Shown: positions 44,105 to 53,276 of the stretch, piece after piece
How positions within the stretch are numbered: the first letter of the stretch is position 1
Layout: every line of letters begins with the position of its first letter
DNA from: Cohnella caldifontis
GTDB taxonomy: Bacteria > Bacillota > Bacilli > Paenibacillales > Paenibacillaceae
DNA length: 64,000 nt
Assembly (NCBI RefSeq): GCF_029360585.1
Contig: NZ_JAQZSJ010000017.1
Span: forward strand, 1-64,000
Direction of reading: 5' to 3'
Notes under the pieces: generated by a model
The model's database searches: none
Told to the model about the DNA's origin: nothing
What the model saw: the letters and a program-made list of their open reading frames with translations, nothing else
Program-made: the position numbers and the translations under genes

Positions 44105-44497
44105 CTATTTTTTCTTCTTTTGGCTTCTTTCCGCGTTTTCCTTCGCTCGATACTTGGCTAACTCGGCGACCAAATCCAGCGGCAGCGGCTGGTCCATCGG
44201 CAGCTTGATCGTCGTTTTGGAAACCTCGTACGGGGACAGCTCCTGTCGGAACGCTTCGAAAATCTTGAAAGGCGGAGGAAACGTCACCGAGTAATGACCC
44301 TTGTATGCCGAGTAGTAGATCAGCATCCCCTGGTACTCATACGCCGGCAGTTGGTAATGGACCATTTCCTTGGCCTCCGGAACCGCCTCCTTCACGGTTC
44401 GGCGGATTTGCTCCAATCCGTCTTGGACCGCCGGCGGAAAGGTGCCGATGTATTCGTCCACGGTTTGGAAATTCGTCTTCGTCGCCAATTCGCTCAC
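44105..44497 (-). CDS. DUF1801 (YdhG-like) protein
   Basis: A 130-residue soluble protein with the family pattern VDEYIGTFPPAVQDGLEQIR, then YQLPAYEYQGMLIYYSAYKGHYS, and a Lys-rich tail. The fold binds small ligands in solved members; role unknown. Monocistronic. Confidence 0.88.
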   Translation of the reverse strand: MSELATKTNFQTVDEYIGTFPPAVQDGLEQIRRTVKEAVPEAKEMVHYQLPAYEYQGMLIYYSAYKGHYSVTFPPPFKIFEAFRQELSPYEVSKTTIKLPMDQPLPLDLVAELAKYRAKENAERSQKKKK

Positions 44498-44612
44498 CCC
44501 CTCGCCTAAGATTGAAAAATATGAATCTATTTTCCAATCTTATAAATTTATCTCCAGTATACCGATTTTCCGATGGGGTGCAATCGATACCAGGAGACGC
44601 TTGAAGCGGAGG

Positions 44613-45269
44613 TCAATTCCGCCGGCTGGGAGTCTTGGAGGCGCCGTGCGTTTTTTTCAGCAAGATCCATTCCACGATAACGAAATCGAACGCGAGCCCG
44701 GCCCATATGTTGACCGTCAGAATCGCATCGAGCATGCCTGTTCTGCCTTGCGGCAGCGAAAAACCGTTCAGCGCCAAATACAGCAGGATCAAGATCGGCG
44801 TCAACACGCGCGCGCTTACAGCGACCAGGGTCATGCCGAAACTGCGGGTCATCCAGACGCGATGCGCCGCGAAATCCTTTTTCGCCGCGTATCGGAATCC
44901 GTTCCACGTCGTGACGAGCCATAGAGCATCCAACGTCAGGAACGCCAATGACCGGACATAGTCTTTCTCATACGCCGTCACGCCGAGCGCCAACACTCCG
45001 CTGATCATTACGCCCGCGACATAGATCCTGCCGACCAGTCGATGAAGCCCCGGCCTTCTCTCGCGTAAACCGACGATGAACTGCGGAAATCCGGCGATTA
45101 ACGCCACAAAAGCGGTCCCGATATGGGCGACCAGCAAACCGTAATGCACCGTCGATTCGACGGCCACGCGGCTCCGGCCGGGGTCCAGAGTCAGATAGGG
45201 TGCGGAGAAGAAGGACATGACGCCCAACGACAGCAGAAACAGGAGCCACCACCGCTTGCTCTTGTTCAT
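44613..45269 (-). CDS. DUF2306 membrane protein
   Basis: A 218-residue membrane protein with about six helices. The pattern HIGTAFVALIAGFPQFIVGLRERRPGLHRLVGRIYV is the DUF2306 hallmark (given here in family terms); HRVWMTRSF follows. Conserved His suggest a haem or quinone link, not established. AGGAGA 8 nt before ATG 45269; a longer frame to 45356 would enter the repeat. Confidence 0.87.
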   Translation of the reverse strand: MNKSKRWWLLFLLSLGVMSFFSAPYLTLDPGRSRVAVESTVHYGLLVAHIGTAFVALIAGFPQFIVGLRERRPGLHRLVGRIYVAGVMISGVLALGVTAYEKDYVRSLAFLTLDALWLVTTWNGFRYAAKKDFAAHRVWMTRSFGMTLVAVSARVLTPILILLYLALNGFSLPQGRTGMLDAILTVNIWAGLAFDFVIVEWILLKKTHGASKTPSRRN

Positions 45270-45344
45270 GGTTGATCTCTCCTCTCTGCCCATGCGGTAA
45301 CGTTCATCAACGAATCCCCATCCTTCCGTCGCTCTTTCTGATTC

Positions 45345-45528
45345 TAACGGACACATCGTCCGTTATTTGGTCGAAAATCCATCATTTTCAAAACGTAACG
45401 GACCCAGCGGCCTTTATCCGTAACTTGTCCCGGTTATAAGTGGGGCTTTTCCCCAAATAAGCGCAACTGTGTCCGTTAAAATGCGCGATGCCGAGGAGCG
45501 ACCCCCATAGCGTCCGCGGTGTCCGTTA
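45345..45528. repeat. 184-nt nested palindromic intergenic element, copy 2
   Basis: Starts TAACGGACACATCG..CGTTATT, second direct motif GTAACGGACCC, inverted arms AATAAGCGCA..GTGTCCGTTA and CGTCCGCGGTGTCCGTTA. Same order and length as copies 1 and 3. It fills most of the 397-bp gap between the DUF2306 and glutathione peroxidase genes. Confidence 0.85.
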
Positions 45529-45629
45529 GCCTTACCCGACTCGAAGCATGAGGCAGCCGTCGTCTGACCTCTCCGCCCATTTTACGATGGAGATCTTGAT
45601 TTTCCCTAAACGAATTCTTATCAAAAAAT

Positions 45630-45655
45630 AAAATCCGGCGTTCCCGCCGGATTTT
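45630..45655 (-). terminator. Terminator after the glutathione peroxidase gene
   Basis: AAAATCCGGCG / CGCCGGATTTT, 11-bp stem with loop TTCC; the minus strand continues TATTTTTTG. Confidence 0.92.
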
Positions 45656-45666
45656 CCATCTTTCCC

Positions 45667-46212
45667 TTACAGCAGCCTCTCGATCGCCGGTGCGAGTATA
45701 AGCGAATCCGCCGGCGTCTCGAAACGGTCCCGGACTCGTCCGTCGCGGCCGATCAGGAATTTGGTGAAATTCCACTTGACCCCGTCGCCTTCGTAAATCT
45801 CCGGGTATTTTTCCCGCAAAAAACGCTCCATCCATTCGCCTTCCGCGTTCTCCATATCGTAGCCCCGGAACGGAGCCTGCTCCGTCAACTCGCGGAAAAG
45901 GGGATGAGCGGACGGCCCCCTTACGTCGATTTTCCCGAACAACGGAAACGTCACGCCGAAATTGGCTTCGCAGTACCGCTTCACCTCGGCGCTCTCGTCC
46001 GGTTCTTTCGCGTTGAACTGGTTGCAAGGAAACCCGAGTACCGAGAATCCCTGCTGACGGTATCGGTCATGCAGTTGCTGCAGGCCGGCGAATTGACGGG
46101 AATAGCTGCAGCGGCTGGCCGTGTTGACGACGAGCAGCACCTGCCCCCGGTATTCCGATAGCTCCACGAGCGTGCCGTCCACGGCGGGGACTTGCTTTTC
46201 GAAAATCGACAT
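45667..46212 (-). CDS. Glutathione peroxidase-type thiol peroxidase
   Basis: A 181-residue thioredoxin-fold peroxidase. Peroxidatic Cys35 lies in NTASRCSYS, where mammalian enzymes have Sec; the Gln of FPCNQF near 72 and Trp-Asn of KWNFTKFL complete the catalytic site. Bacterial members usually use thioredoxin to reduce peroxides. The sequence TASRCSY lacks the more common CG(F/L)TPQ context, having Ser-Tyr-Ser instead. Monocistronic with a terminator. Confidence 0.9.
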   Translation of the reverse strand: MSIFEKQVPAVDGTLVELSEYRGQVLLVVNTASRCSYSRQFAGLQQLHDRYRQQGFSVLGFPCNQFNAKEPDESAEVKRYCEANFGVTFPLFGKIDVRGPSAHPLFRELTEQAPFRGYDMENAEGEWMERFLREKYPEIYEGDGVKWNFTKFLIGRDGRVRDRFETPADSLILAPAIERLL

Positions 46213-46355
46213 GGAGGGCTCCTCCCGAGGTCACTCCGCCGGCACCGCGAAAGCCAGTCCCGCAGGGAAGTGTCCGTTGATTTACCTTCATCTTACGGCT
46301 TCGTCCCTTGATAGGTCCAATATATCGTTCATATAAAGTCTATAGGAAGGAGCGA

Positions 46356-46829
46356 TCAACACGAAACGAGCCTGACTCCCATGGCGGCGGCCAGACCTTT
46401 GGCGCCTTCTTTCATGACCTGATCGTGATTCCAGACAAATGCGGGACGCAACACCGGAGCCAACGCGTTCATCCATTTCTTGTTCGTGTTGACCTTCCAA
46501 ATATAGCGGGCGTGCGTGACCCCGCCTTCCTGCGATAAAGTCCAATAACCGATGCCTTCCAACTCGCCGGTAGACCGGATCTCCAGGTACTCCGGGTCTT
46601 TCCGCGCGACGATCTCCGCCGTCCAGGACAATTGATAAGGAAGCTTCGTGCGGAGGACGTATTCGTACTTGTCGCCGATTCCCCCGGGGTTGCCGCTCCG
46701 GTGGATTTGGCGCGAGCTGATGCCGTTCCACCACTCGTGGTACCGGATGCCCCCGATGATCTCCCAAACTTGATGAATGTCCGCTTCCAACTTCCAGTCC
46801 GATTCGAATTGATAGGCGTAGGCTGACAT
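46356..46829 (-). CDS. SRPBCC-superfamily (START-like) protein
   Basis: A 157-residue protein with the helix-grip pattern: an N-terminal strand FESDWKLEADIHQVWEIIG, a W-rich loop (YHEWWNGIS), and a long C-terminal helix ending in EGAKGLAAAMG. It binds a hydrophobic ligand in related proteins; ligand unknown. GGAGGG 7 nt upstream of ATG 46829. Confidence 0.82.
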   Translation of the reverse strand: MSAYAYQFESDWKLEADIHQVWEIIGGIRYHEWWNGISSRQIHRSGNPGGIGDKYEYVLRTKLPYQLSWTAEIVARKDPEYLEIRSTGELEGIGYWTLSQEGGVTHARYIWKVNTNKKWMNALAPVLRPAFVWNHDQVMKEGAKGLAAAMGVRLVSC

Positions 46830-46935
46830 GCGATTCCCTCCATATTGCCGCGATTGGATTTGGGTTGTGATAAGTACGAGTTTACCGTGCCGTTCTCACA
46901 GAACGCTCCCAAGACGTTCGGATTTCTTGCGGACG

Positions 46936-46970
46936 AAAAAAAGAAAGGCGCCGGCGGTTGTGCCGACACC
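46936..46970 (-). terminator. Terminator of the glycan operon
   Basis: Minus strand GGTGTCGGC / GCCGGCGCC (9 bp with two G-U pairs), loop ACAACC, followed by TTTCTTTTTTT. It lies 33 bp after the cupin isomerase stop. Confidence 0.8.
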
Positions 46971-47002
46971 TCTCCATCCGATTTGCCGAAAAACGGCTTC
47001 TC

Positions 47003-47527
47003 TCATCTTCCCTCAGCATAAGGCTTGAAATTGAGGCGCGCAGCCGTCTCGTAATCGTGGACGATATTGGCCCCGCTCACCGCGAAAAACACCAGCTTCT
47101 CCGTCCCCGTGTTCACGACGCGATGGCCCCATCCCCCGCCCGCATAGGCGATGTGTCCGGCCATGACCGGCAAGCTGCGGAGCTCCCCGGCCCGATTCTG
47201 GACGAGCATCTCGCCGCTGCCGGAAATGCCGATCACGGCTTCCGCGGTATCCGGCTCGGCGTGGAAATGGCCTTTGGTCATATACGGTTCGCGGCCGACC
47301 CTGCCGGGATAAAGAACGGTGACGTTCGCCAGCAAGTCCGTTTCGTCGTTCGGATGGGGCAGCTCGTAAACCTCATAGATCACCGGATCGCCCGATTCCA
47401 GGATCCGGTCTACCGAGTCCTGATCGGAATAGAGCGTCCTCATCTGGGACAGCGTCCGAACCGTCTTCAGGGCTCCATATCGCTCATACTCCACCGGCAG
47501 CAACGGAATCGAAAACAGCTTCTCCAT
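47003..47527 (-). CDS. Cupin-type phosphoglucose isomerase
   Basis: A 174-residue metal-dependent isomerase of the archaeal/cupin type, interconverting glucose-6-P and fructose-6-P. Metal ligands are in KGHFHAEPDTAE (two His and a Glu) and the later GHRVVNTG His. AAGGAGG upstream fixes ATG 47527, 10 bp after the preceding stop. Its place at the end of the glycan operon suits feeding hexose phosphate into glycolysis, although related cupins isomerise other sugars. Confidence 0.85.
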   Translation of the reverse strand: MEKLFSIPLLPVEYERYGALKTVRTLSQMRTLYSDQDSVDRILESGDPVIYEVYELPHPNDETDLLANVTVLYPGRVGREPYMTKGHFHAEPDTAEAVIGISGSGEMLVQNRAGELRSLPVMAGHIAYAGGGWGHRVVNTGTEKLVFFAVSGANIVHDYETAARLNFKPYAEGR

Positions 47528-47537
47528 TTCATCCTCC

Positions 47538-48443
47538 TTACTCGATCGCGAAAGCCCGCACGGGAAGCCGGTCGTCTCCCGAGGCGACATAGTAGTGGGG
47601 CACGTGCCCGCCGTCTCCGGGGATGTAACCGACATAATGCCCGCCGGAAGCGTCGATCGCGTACAGTGTGATACCGCTGAAATGGTTCGGAAGCTCCCGG
47701 ACGTCGGACAACGCTTCCTTCACCGCTTCCTCCACGGGTATCCCCATCTTCAGATAAGCCACGGTCATGCGGGCCAAGCCCGTGCGGATCGACAGCTCGC
47801 CCGTGCCGGTGCAGGCCGCGGCGCCATACCGGTTGTCGGCGTAAAATCCGGCGCCGGCGATCGGGGAGTCGCCAAGGCGTCCGGGATACTTCCAGGCCCA
47901 TCCGCTGGTGCTGGTCGCCGCCGCGATATTTCCGTCCGCATCCTGCGCCAAATAGACGGTCGTTCCCCCGGACCGCTGCGGATCCTTGCCGCCGGTGACG
48001 GCTTGGATCAATCCTTCGGGACGCTGCGGGTCGAGCCCCATGCGCCGCGACCATTCGAGCCAATTCCCGCGCATGGCGTCGGTCAGCAGCTCGGATCGCT
48101 CCGCGCCGATTTCTTCCGCGAACCTGGCCGCGCCCTCTCCCACCAGCAGCACGTGCGGAAGGCGGCGTTTCACCTCGTACGCGATGCTGATCGGATGCTT
48201 GAAGCCTTGCAACGCCCCGACCGCGCCGCTCTCCCTCGTCCTGCCGTCCATGACGGCGGCGTCCAATTCCACGACGCCCAGCGCGTTCGGATAGCCGCCG
48301 CGTCCGACGGAAGGGTCCTCCTCATTGACTTCCACCGCGCGGATCCCGGGCTCGATGGCTTCCAGCGCCGATTTCCCTTGCCGGAGCAGTTCCCACGTCA
48401 CGGCCGCCCCGCTGTTCTTGAAATCTCCCGCCAACAGAATCAT
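47538..48443 (-). CDS. N4-(beta-N-acetylglucosaminyl)-L-asparaginase family hydrolase
   Basis: A 301-residue Ntn hydrolase precursor that self-cleaves before a Thr. The catalytic stretch is SGGTTVYLAQD followed by GNIAAATSTSGWAWK and GRLGDSPIAGAG, with the first Thr as likely nucleophile; TGTGE lies further on. The family cleaves GlcNAc-Asn linkages (glycosylasparaginase) or isoaspartyl dipeptides. Lacking a signal peptide it acts in the cytoplasm, on imported glyco-asparagine. ATGA overlap with the CBM9-like gene; GGAGG 7 nt upstream. Confidence 0.85.
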   Translation of the reverse strand: MILLAGDFKNSGAAVTWELLRQGKSALEAIEPGIRAVEVNEEDPSVGRGGYPNALGVVELDAAVMDGRTRESGAVGALQGFKHPISIAYEVKRRLPHVLLVGEGAARFAEEIGAERSELLTDAMRGNWLEWSRRMGLDPQRPEGLIQAVTGGKDPQRSGGTTVYLAQDADGNIAAATSTSGWAWKYPGRLGDSPIAGAGFYADNRYGAAACTGTGELSIRTGLARMTVAYLKMGIPVEEAVKEALSDVRELPNHFSGITLYAIDASGGHYVGYIPGDGGHVPHYYVASGDDRLPVRAFAIE

Positions 48444-49279
48444 CGGATATCCTCCACGTTCGTATTCGAGAACACGATCCGGCTGAACGCTTCCGGGCGA
48501 TGATTGTCCGCCGTGCCGATCGGGTCCCAAGTCCAGCCGACATGGGCTCCCGTGGAAATCAATTTCTCGTACCTCGCGAATTGGATCCGCCACTCGTCCC
48601 CATCCTTCGGCGGCAGCGACCTTCCGCCCGCCAGCCACTTCATGCCTTCCCAGGGAAACGCCAGCTCGACCGTCCACCCTCTATCGATCGTGGAACGATC
48701 GTTCAGCTTGCCGTCCACTTGCACGGCCGTGCGAAGTCCGGGGAAGTCCCAATCCCGGAACGCCCATCGGAGCCCGCGCGGATGGGTCCCCCGCCAAAAA
48801 TGTTCGCCCGTCCGGTCGTCGTTGCCGCCGAATGTGTACGCGTCCCTCTCCACGACGTCGAATTCCGGCACGTCGAACTTCCCGCCGCGCCGGTACGCGT
48901 CCTTCCAGATCAGGAACACCTCGTAAACGGTATTGAGCGCGTTGATTTCGAATTCGTAGTAGGCGTCTCCCCCATCGATGAAGACCTCGACGTCGTTTTC
49001 GAGGAAAATGAGCGAGTCCCTCTCCGTCTGGCGCGCTTCCACGTACGGCTCTTCGATCCAAAATCCGATATACAAGTACTCGTCGTCCCATAACACCGCC
49101 GCTCGGGTATCGTAAAGCGCAGGCGCGCCGGTGACCACCTCGACGAACCTCGGGGATTTCGGCGCTTTCTTCCATGCCTCTTCCGAAAGCTTCCCGTCGA
49201 CCTGGATCTTCTCCGACGTGCGGTAGCAGGTGTAGGGGACGAAAAACTCCCGCTCTCCCGCCTTCTTCCCGTCTGCCAT
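48440..49279 (-). CDS. CBM9/DOMON-like carbohydrate-binding protein
   Basis: A 279-residue cytoplasmic protein with the family 9 binding-module pattern: KIQVDGKLSEEAWKKAPKS, AAVLWDDEYLYIGFWIEEP, ENDVEVFIDGG, and a C-terminal WRIQFARYEK. No signal peptide and no catalytic domain is seen. ATG 49279 lies 1 bp after the GH36 stop, with GGAG 10 nt upstream. Role in binding or delivering sugars to GH36 is inferred. Confidence 0.78.
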   Translation of the reverse strand: MADGKKAGEREFFVPYTCYRTSEKIQVDGKLSEEAWKKAPKSPRFVEVVTGAPALYDTRAAVLWDDEYLYIGFWIEEPYVEARQTERDSLIFLENDVEVFIDGGDAYYEFEINALNTVYEVFLIWKDAYRRGGKFDVPEFDVVERDAYTFGGNDDRTGEHFWRGTHPRGLRWAFRDWDFPGLRTAVQVDGKLNDRSTIDRGWTVELAFPWEGMKWLAGGRSLPPKDGDEWRIQFARYEKLISTGAHVGWTWDPIGTADNHRPEAFSRIVFSNTNVEDIR

Positions 49280-49280
49280 C

Positions 49281-51392
49281 TTACGCATTCTCCTCTCGAG
49301 CAAGCGTGAACATCGCGCTGTCGTAATCGCCGCGCAGCTCGGGGCGAAGGCCGGCCGCCATCCAGGCGCTGCCGCTGCGGACGGCGCCGGTCTGCTCGCA
49401 GCGGTAGCGGGCAGCCGGTTCCAATCCCTGCAACCGAACGAGGGGACAGGGGCGGCTGAACCGCTGGGCATGCAAATAGAGGAAGACAACGGCGACGCCG
49501 CGATCCTTGGCGGTATATTGAACGGCGGACACGTCCCCCGCACGGGGTGAGAGCAGCCGGTACAAATCCCCCTCTTGGATGACAGGCCGCAGCGCCTTAT
49601 ACCGTTCGATCCATTGCCGGCATTCTTCCAGCTCTTCATCCCCGGCATGGCGCAGGTTCAATCCGATGCCGAGCGCGCCGGCCATGGCGCTGTGGAACCG
49701 ATACTTGAGGCTCGCGGAACGGCGGTTCAATCCGTGCGGCGACTCCGTCACCCAGGCGCGCATCTGCTTCGTCGTATAGGCGTACGAGTACCCTTCCTGC
49801 TGAAACAGCCGATCGTAAGGATCGGTATTGTCCGTAATCCAGAACTGGTCGGAATAGCGCATGATGCCCAGATCGACGCGGCCTCCCCCGCCCGCGCAAG
49901 ACTCGAACGAGACACGGGGATGCTTCGCGCGAAGCCGGCGCCAAATCTCGTACAAGGTGTTGACGTGCCGCAGCCAGATTTCCTTCTGCCTTTCCGCCGG
50001 CTGTCCCGGCCATCCCGGCTCGGAGATGTACCGGTTCATGTCCCACTTGATATAGTCGATGTCGTATTCGCAGAGCAGCCGGTCGACGCTGTCGAAAACG
50101 AACTCCCGCACGTCCGACCGAGCGAGGTTCAGCACCATCTGGTTCCGGGATTCCGTCCGCTCGCGGTCCGGGTAATGATAGACCCAATCCGGATGCTTCC
50201 GGTACAGGTCGCTGTCCGCGTTCGTCATTTCCGGCTCGACCCACAAGCCGAAGCGCATCCCCAGTCCGTGCACGTGGTCGATCAGCGGCGCAAGGCCGTT
50301 CGGGAACTTGACGGGGTCCGGCGTCCAATCGCCGAGTCCCGCCTTGTCGCCGTTGCGGCCGGCGAACCACCCGTCGTCCATGACGAACAGCTCGATTCCG
50401 ATCTTCGCGGCAATGTCGGCGAGCTCCATCTGGGAACGCTCATCCACGTCGAAATAAGCGGCTTCCCACGAGTTGTACAGTACGGGCAGAGCCTCCGCTC
50501 CGCGATCGGATACTCGTTCGCGCTGGTAATCGTGCAGCATCCGGCTCATTTGGCCGAAGCCCCCCCGCGTATATCCGCCTATGCATACGGGGGAAACGAG
50601 GCTTTCGCCGGGCGCGAGGGTCCAGGCGAAGTCGAACGAACTATAGCCGGCTCCGACCTGCAGGAACCCATAAGGGGATTTCTCCGCCATGATGCTCCAA
50701 TGGCCGCTGTAGGCAACGGCGCCGAAGTACACCTCGCCGGACGTTTCATCCGCGTCGCCGAAATCGACCGCGAACCATGGATTGCTCTGATGCCCCGTGA
50801 GCCCGCGGCGTTCCTCCAATACCGTTTTGCCTTCCGACAACCCGTTTTGCCGCAGCTGCATTTCCGCACCCCAGTGTCCCGTCAGATGCGTCAGCCGGTA
50901 ATTCCCGCGCTCGGGCAAGTGCCAGATCGCGCCCATCATCCTCTCTACTCGGACCTCCTCCTCCGATTCGTTCACGAGCTCGACCCAACGCTCCAGCAAA
51001 TCGTACTTTTCCTGTACCCGGTAATTCAGCCTGACTCTCACCTGCTTCAGCCGATCGACCATCTCGATCCGAAGCTCGCCGCCCTGCACGGAATGTCCGT
51101 CATACGCCAGAACCAAGTCCCGCGTACCGTCCCCGAAGGTAAGCTTGAGGCCCGGGTCCGCATGCAGCAGCCGATGCCACGGCATGATCTCTTCCCGGCT
51201 CATTCCCCGAACGTCCTCGAAAGAACGGAACGGCTTGACCTCCGCTAACGCGGCATAATCCGCCTGCGACGCCAGCCTGGGGCCCCAGTATTCATGCTCC
51301 AGCCGTCCCCAGGCGTCGATTCCGATGACATAGTCCATGTCTTCCGTTTGCAAAACCCACCGTTGCTCTCCCTCGATAAACCGAATGGACAT
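49281..51392 (-). CDS. GH36 alpha-galactosidase
   Basis: A 703-residue glycoside hydrolase. N-terminal beta-sandwich to about 310, then a TIM barrel with FVMDDGWF, nucleophile Asp in YIKWDMNR and acid/base Asp in YSDQFWITDNTDPYDR, and a C-terminal beta domain. SCAGGGGRVD is the family motif. No signal peptide, so it removes alpha-galactose (or alpha-GalNAc) from imported glycans. AAGGAG upstream of ATG 51392. It is embedded in the operon with importer and asparaginase. Confidence 0.93.
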   Translation of the reverse strand: MSIRFIEGEQRWVLQTEDMDYVIGIDAWGRLEHEYWGPRLASQADYAALAEVKPFRSFEDVRGMSREEIMPWHRLLHADPGLKLTFGDGTRDLVLAYDGHSVQGGELRIEMVDRLKQVRVRLNYRVQEKYDLLERWVELVNESEEEVRVERMMGAIWHLPERGNYRLTHLTGHWGAEMQLRQNGLSEGKTVLEERRGLTGHQSNPWFAVDFGDADETSGEVYFGAVAYSGHWSIMAEKSPYGFLQVGAGYSSFDFAWTLAPGESLVSPVCIGGYTRGGFGQMSRMLHDYQRERVSDRGAEALPVLYNSWEAAYFDVDERSQMELADIAAKIGIELFVMDDGWFAGRNGDKAGLGDWTPDPVKFPNGLAPLIDHVHGLGMRFGLWVEPEMTNADSDLYRKHPDWVYHYPDRERTESRNQMVLNLARSDVREFVFDSVDRLLCEYDIDYIKWDMNRYISEPGWPGQPAERQKEIWLRHVNTLYEIWRRLRAKHPRVSFESCAGGGGRVDLGIMRYSDQFWITDNTDPYDRLFQQEGYSYAYTTKQMRAWVTESPHGLNRRSASLKYRFHSAMAGALGIGLNLRHAGDEELEECRQWIERYKALRPVIQEGDLYRLLSPRAGDVSAVQYTAKDRGVAVVFLYLHAQRFSRPCPLVRLQGLEPAARYRCEQTGAVRSGSAWMAAGLRPELRGDYDSAMFTLAREENA

Positions 51393-51440
51393 GCCGATTC
51401 TCCTTCATTTTCGAATAAGCACGGACAGCACCCGGATCGG

Positions 51441-53276
51441 TTATAGCGAACCTCCCAGGCGGCGCTTGATTTCTTCCTCCGTGTATTTGGGAATCGCGAT
51501 CGCGACGGAGGTCCCCATGCCGGGCGCGCTCTCGATCGCGATGCCGTACGGTTCCCCGAAAAACAGATTCAATCTGCGCATCACGTTGCCCAAGCCGTAA
51601 CCCAGCTCCTGCGACGGGTTCGACAGCTGGGATTGCAGGCGCGCCAAGACGTCCGCGTCCATACCCGCCCCGTCGTCCGCCACCGTGAATACGATCCGGT
51701 GGTCTTCCGCCCGGCCGGAGATGTACAGGTTCCCCCGCTTCAGCGGCTTGATGCCGTGCAATACCGCGTTCTCGACGACTGGCTGAAGGAACAGCTTTAG
51801 CGAGTAATAGCCCAGGACCTCCTCCTCGACCTCCACGGACGTGTCGATGTCCAGCCCGTAGACAAACTTGGCGATTTCGATGTAGTGGGAGACCAGTTCC
51901 AGCTCCGCGCCTAGGCTGGAAAGGATTTTGCCTTTGTTGAGGATGCCCTTGTAAAACTGGATCAAATGGTTCGTGACCCGTAAAATGTCCTGTTGTCCGT
52001 TCTGCTTGGCCAGCGAGCTGATCATCCCCAGCGCGTTGTAATGCAGATGGGGGTTGATCTGCTGCTGCAGGAGCTCCAGCTTCGTCTGGTCGATCAGCGC
52101 CTTCGTCTTGTACTCCCGATCGATCATTTCGCGAAGCCGTTTGATCATCCGGTTGAAGTTTTTGTCCAATTGGCCGATTTCGTCCCGCCCCGGAATGACG
52201 GCGTCGATGACCAGATCCGCGCTCTCCTGGATCCGGTTCGTCTTGCGGACCAGGACGCTGATTCTGCGGGTCAAATAGGAACTGAGAAGAATCGCCAGCA
52301 GGATCGAAACGAGCAGCGAGCCCCCGCCGATCAGCGCCGTGACGTTGCGGATCGTATCCACCGTTTTCGTCACGATGTCGAGCGGCATGAAATAAACCAG
52401 CTTCCATCCCGTCATGGCGGAGAGCTGGTAACCGCCGATCCATGCCCTTCCGTCGACTTTCGCGTCATAAATCCCGTCCGCTTCCGGCAGCCCGGCGAAC
52501 GATTCCCAAGGGAGCGGGTCCGACGCGTTGCCGTTGGTGGCGATCAGCCGGTTGTCCCCGTCGAGGAAGTAAAACCGGGAATCCGAGATCAGGTTGTTCT
52601 GCGCGATGATATTGGCGAAGCGCTCAGCCGGAATCAGAAGCTGCATGACGCCGAGCTCTTCCCGCGAATCGAAGTCGATCAAAGTGCGCGTGAGCGCGAT
52701 GTACGAGTTGCCGGAAGCGTCCTTGATCCCGCTCTGCCACATGAATTTCCGTCCCGATTTCCGGAAAGCGGCGAACCAGGGCTCTTGATCCAAATCCCCG
52801 TAAGGAAATATGCTCCGGCCATCCGAAAACAGCGTCTCGTTCCGGACGTAGATGCGAAGCTGCAGGTTTCCGCCGAAATAATAGGAGTGCTTGAGATACG
52901 GGTATTTCAAGTCGCCGATCAAGTCTTTCAGGATGGAATTGATCGTGTAATGGGACTGCACGATTTCGTCGATGTTTTCGTTCCGCTCCCGCAGTTCCGT
53001 CTGCATCTGGGGATTGTCGATCAACGTCTGGCTTTTGTTGAAATAGATCTCCAGAAAGCTGTCGATGGCGTTGTTCAATTGGCTGACGCTTTGCTGGATC
53101 GAATGCTGCTGGGCTTCGATCATCCGGGATTTGAAAATGGAATAGGTGACCGTTCCGATCAGAAGGGCGGGAAACAGCACGAGCAAAGAGAACGCGGCGA
53201 TCAGCTTGTATTTGAGCCGCGTGTTGTGATGGAGGCGGACCACCCATCCGAATGCGGATCCCCGGCGCCCCGCCAT
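51441..53276 (-). CDS. YesM-family sensor histidine kinase
   Basis: A 611-residue kinase: membrane helix at about 25-47, extracellular Cache domain to about 300, second helix at about 305-330, HAMP, His_kinase with LLQQQINPHLHYNAL, and ATPase with PVVENAVLHG, DDGAGMD. Note NPHLHYN where NPHFLYN is usual. ATG overlaps the regulator stop by one base (TGATG). It should report glycan at the surface to the regulator upstream. Confidence 0.93.
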   Translation of the reverse strand: MAGRRGSAFGWVVRLHHNTRLKYKLIAAFSLLVLFPALLIGTVTYSIFKSRMIEAQQHSIQQSVSQLNNAIDSFLEIYFNKSQTLIDNPQMQTELRERNENIDEIVQSHYTINSILKDLIGDLKYPYLKHSYYFGGNLQLRIYVRNETLFSDGRSIFPYGDLDQEPWFAAFRKSGRKFMWQSGIKDASGNSYIALTRTLIDFDSREELGVMQLLIPAERFANIIAQNNLISDSRFYFLDGDNRLIATNGNASDPLPWESFAGLPEADGIYDAKVDGRAWIGGYQLSAMTGWKLVYFMPLDIVTKTVDTIRNVTALIGGGSLLVSILLAILLSSYLTRRISVLVRKTNRIQESADLVIDAVIPGRDEIGQLDKNFNRMIKRLREMIDREYKTKALIDQTKLELLQQQINPHLHYNALGMISSLAKQNGQQDILRVTNHLIQFYKGILNKGKILSSLGAELELVSHYIEIAKFVYGLDIDTSVEVEEEVLGYYSLKLFLQPVVENAVLHGIKPLKRGNLYISGRAEDHRIVFTVADDGAGMDADVLARLQSQLSNPSQELGYGLGNVMRRLNLFFGEPYGIAIESAPGMGTSVAIAIPKYTEEEIKRRLGGSL

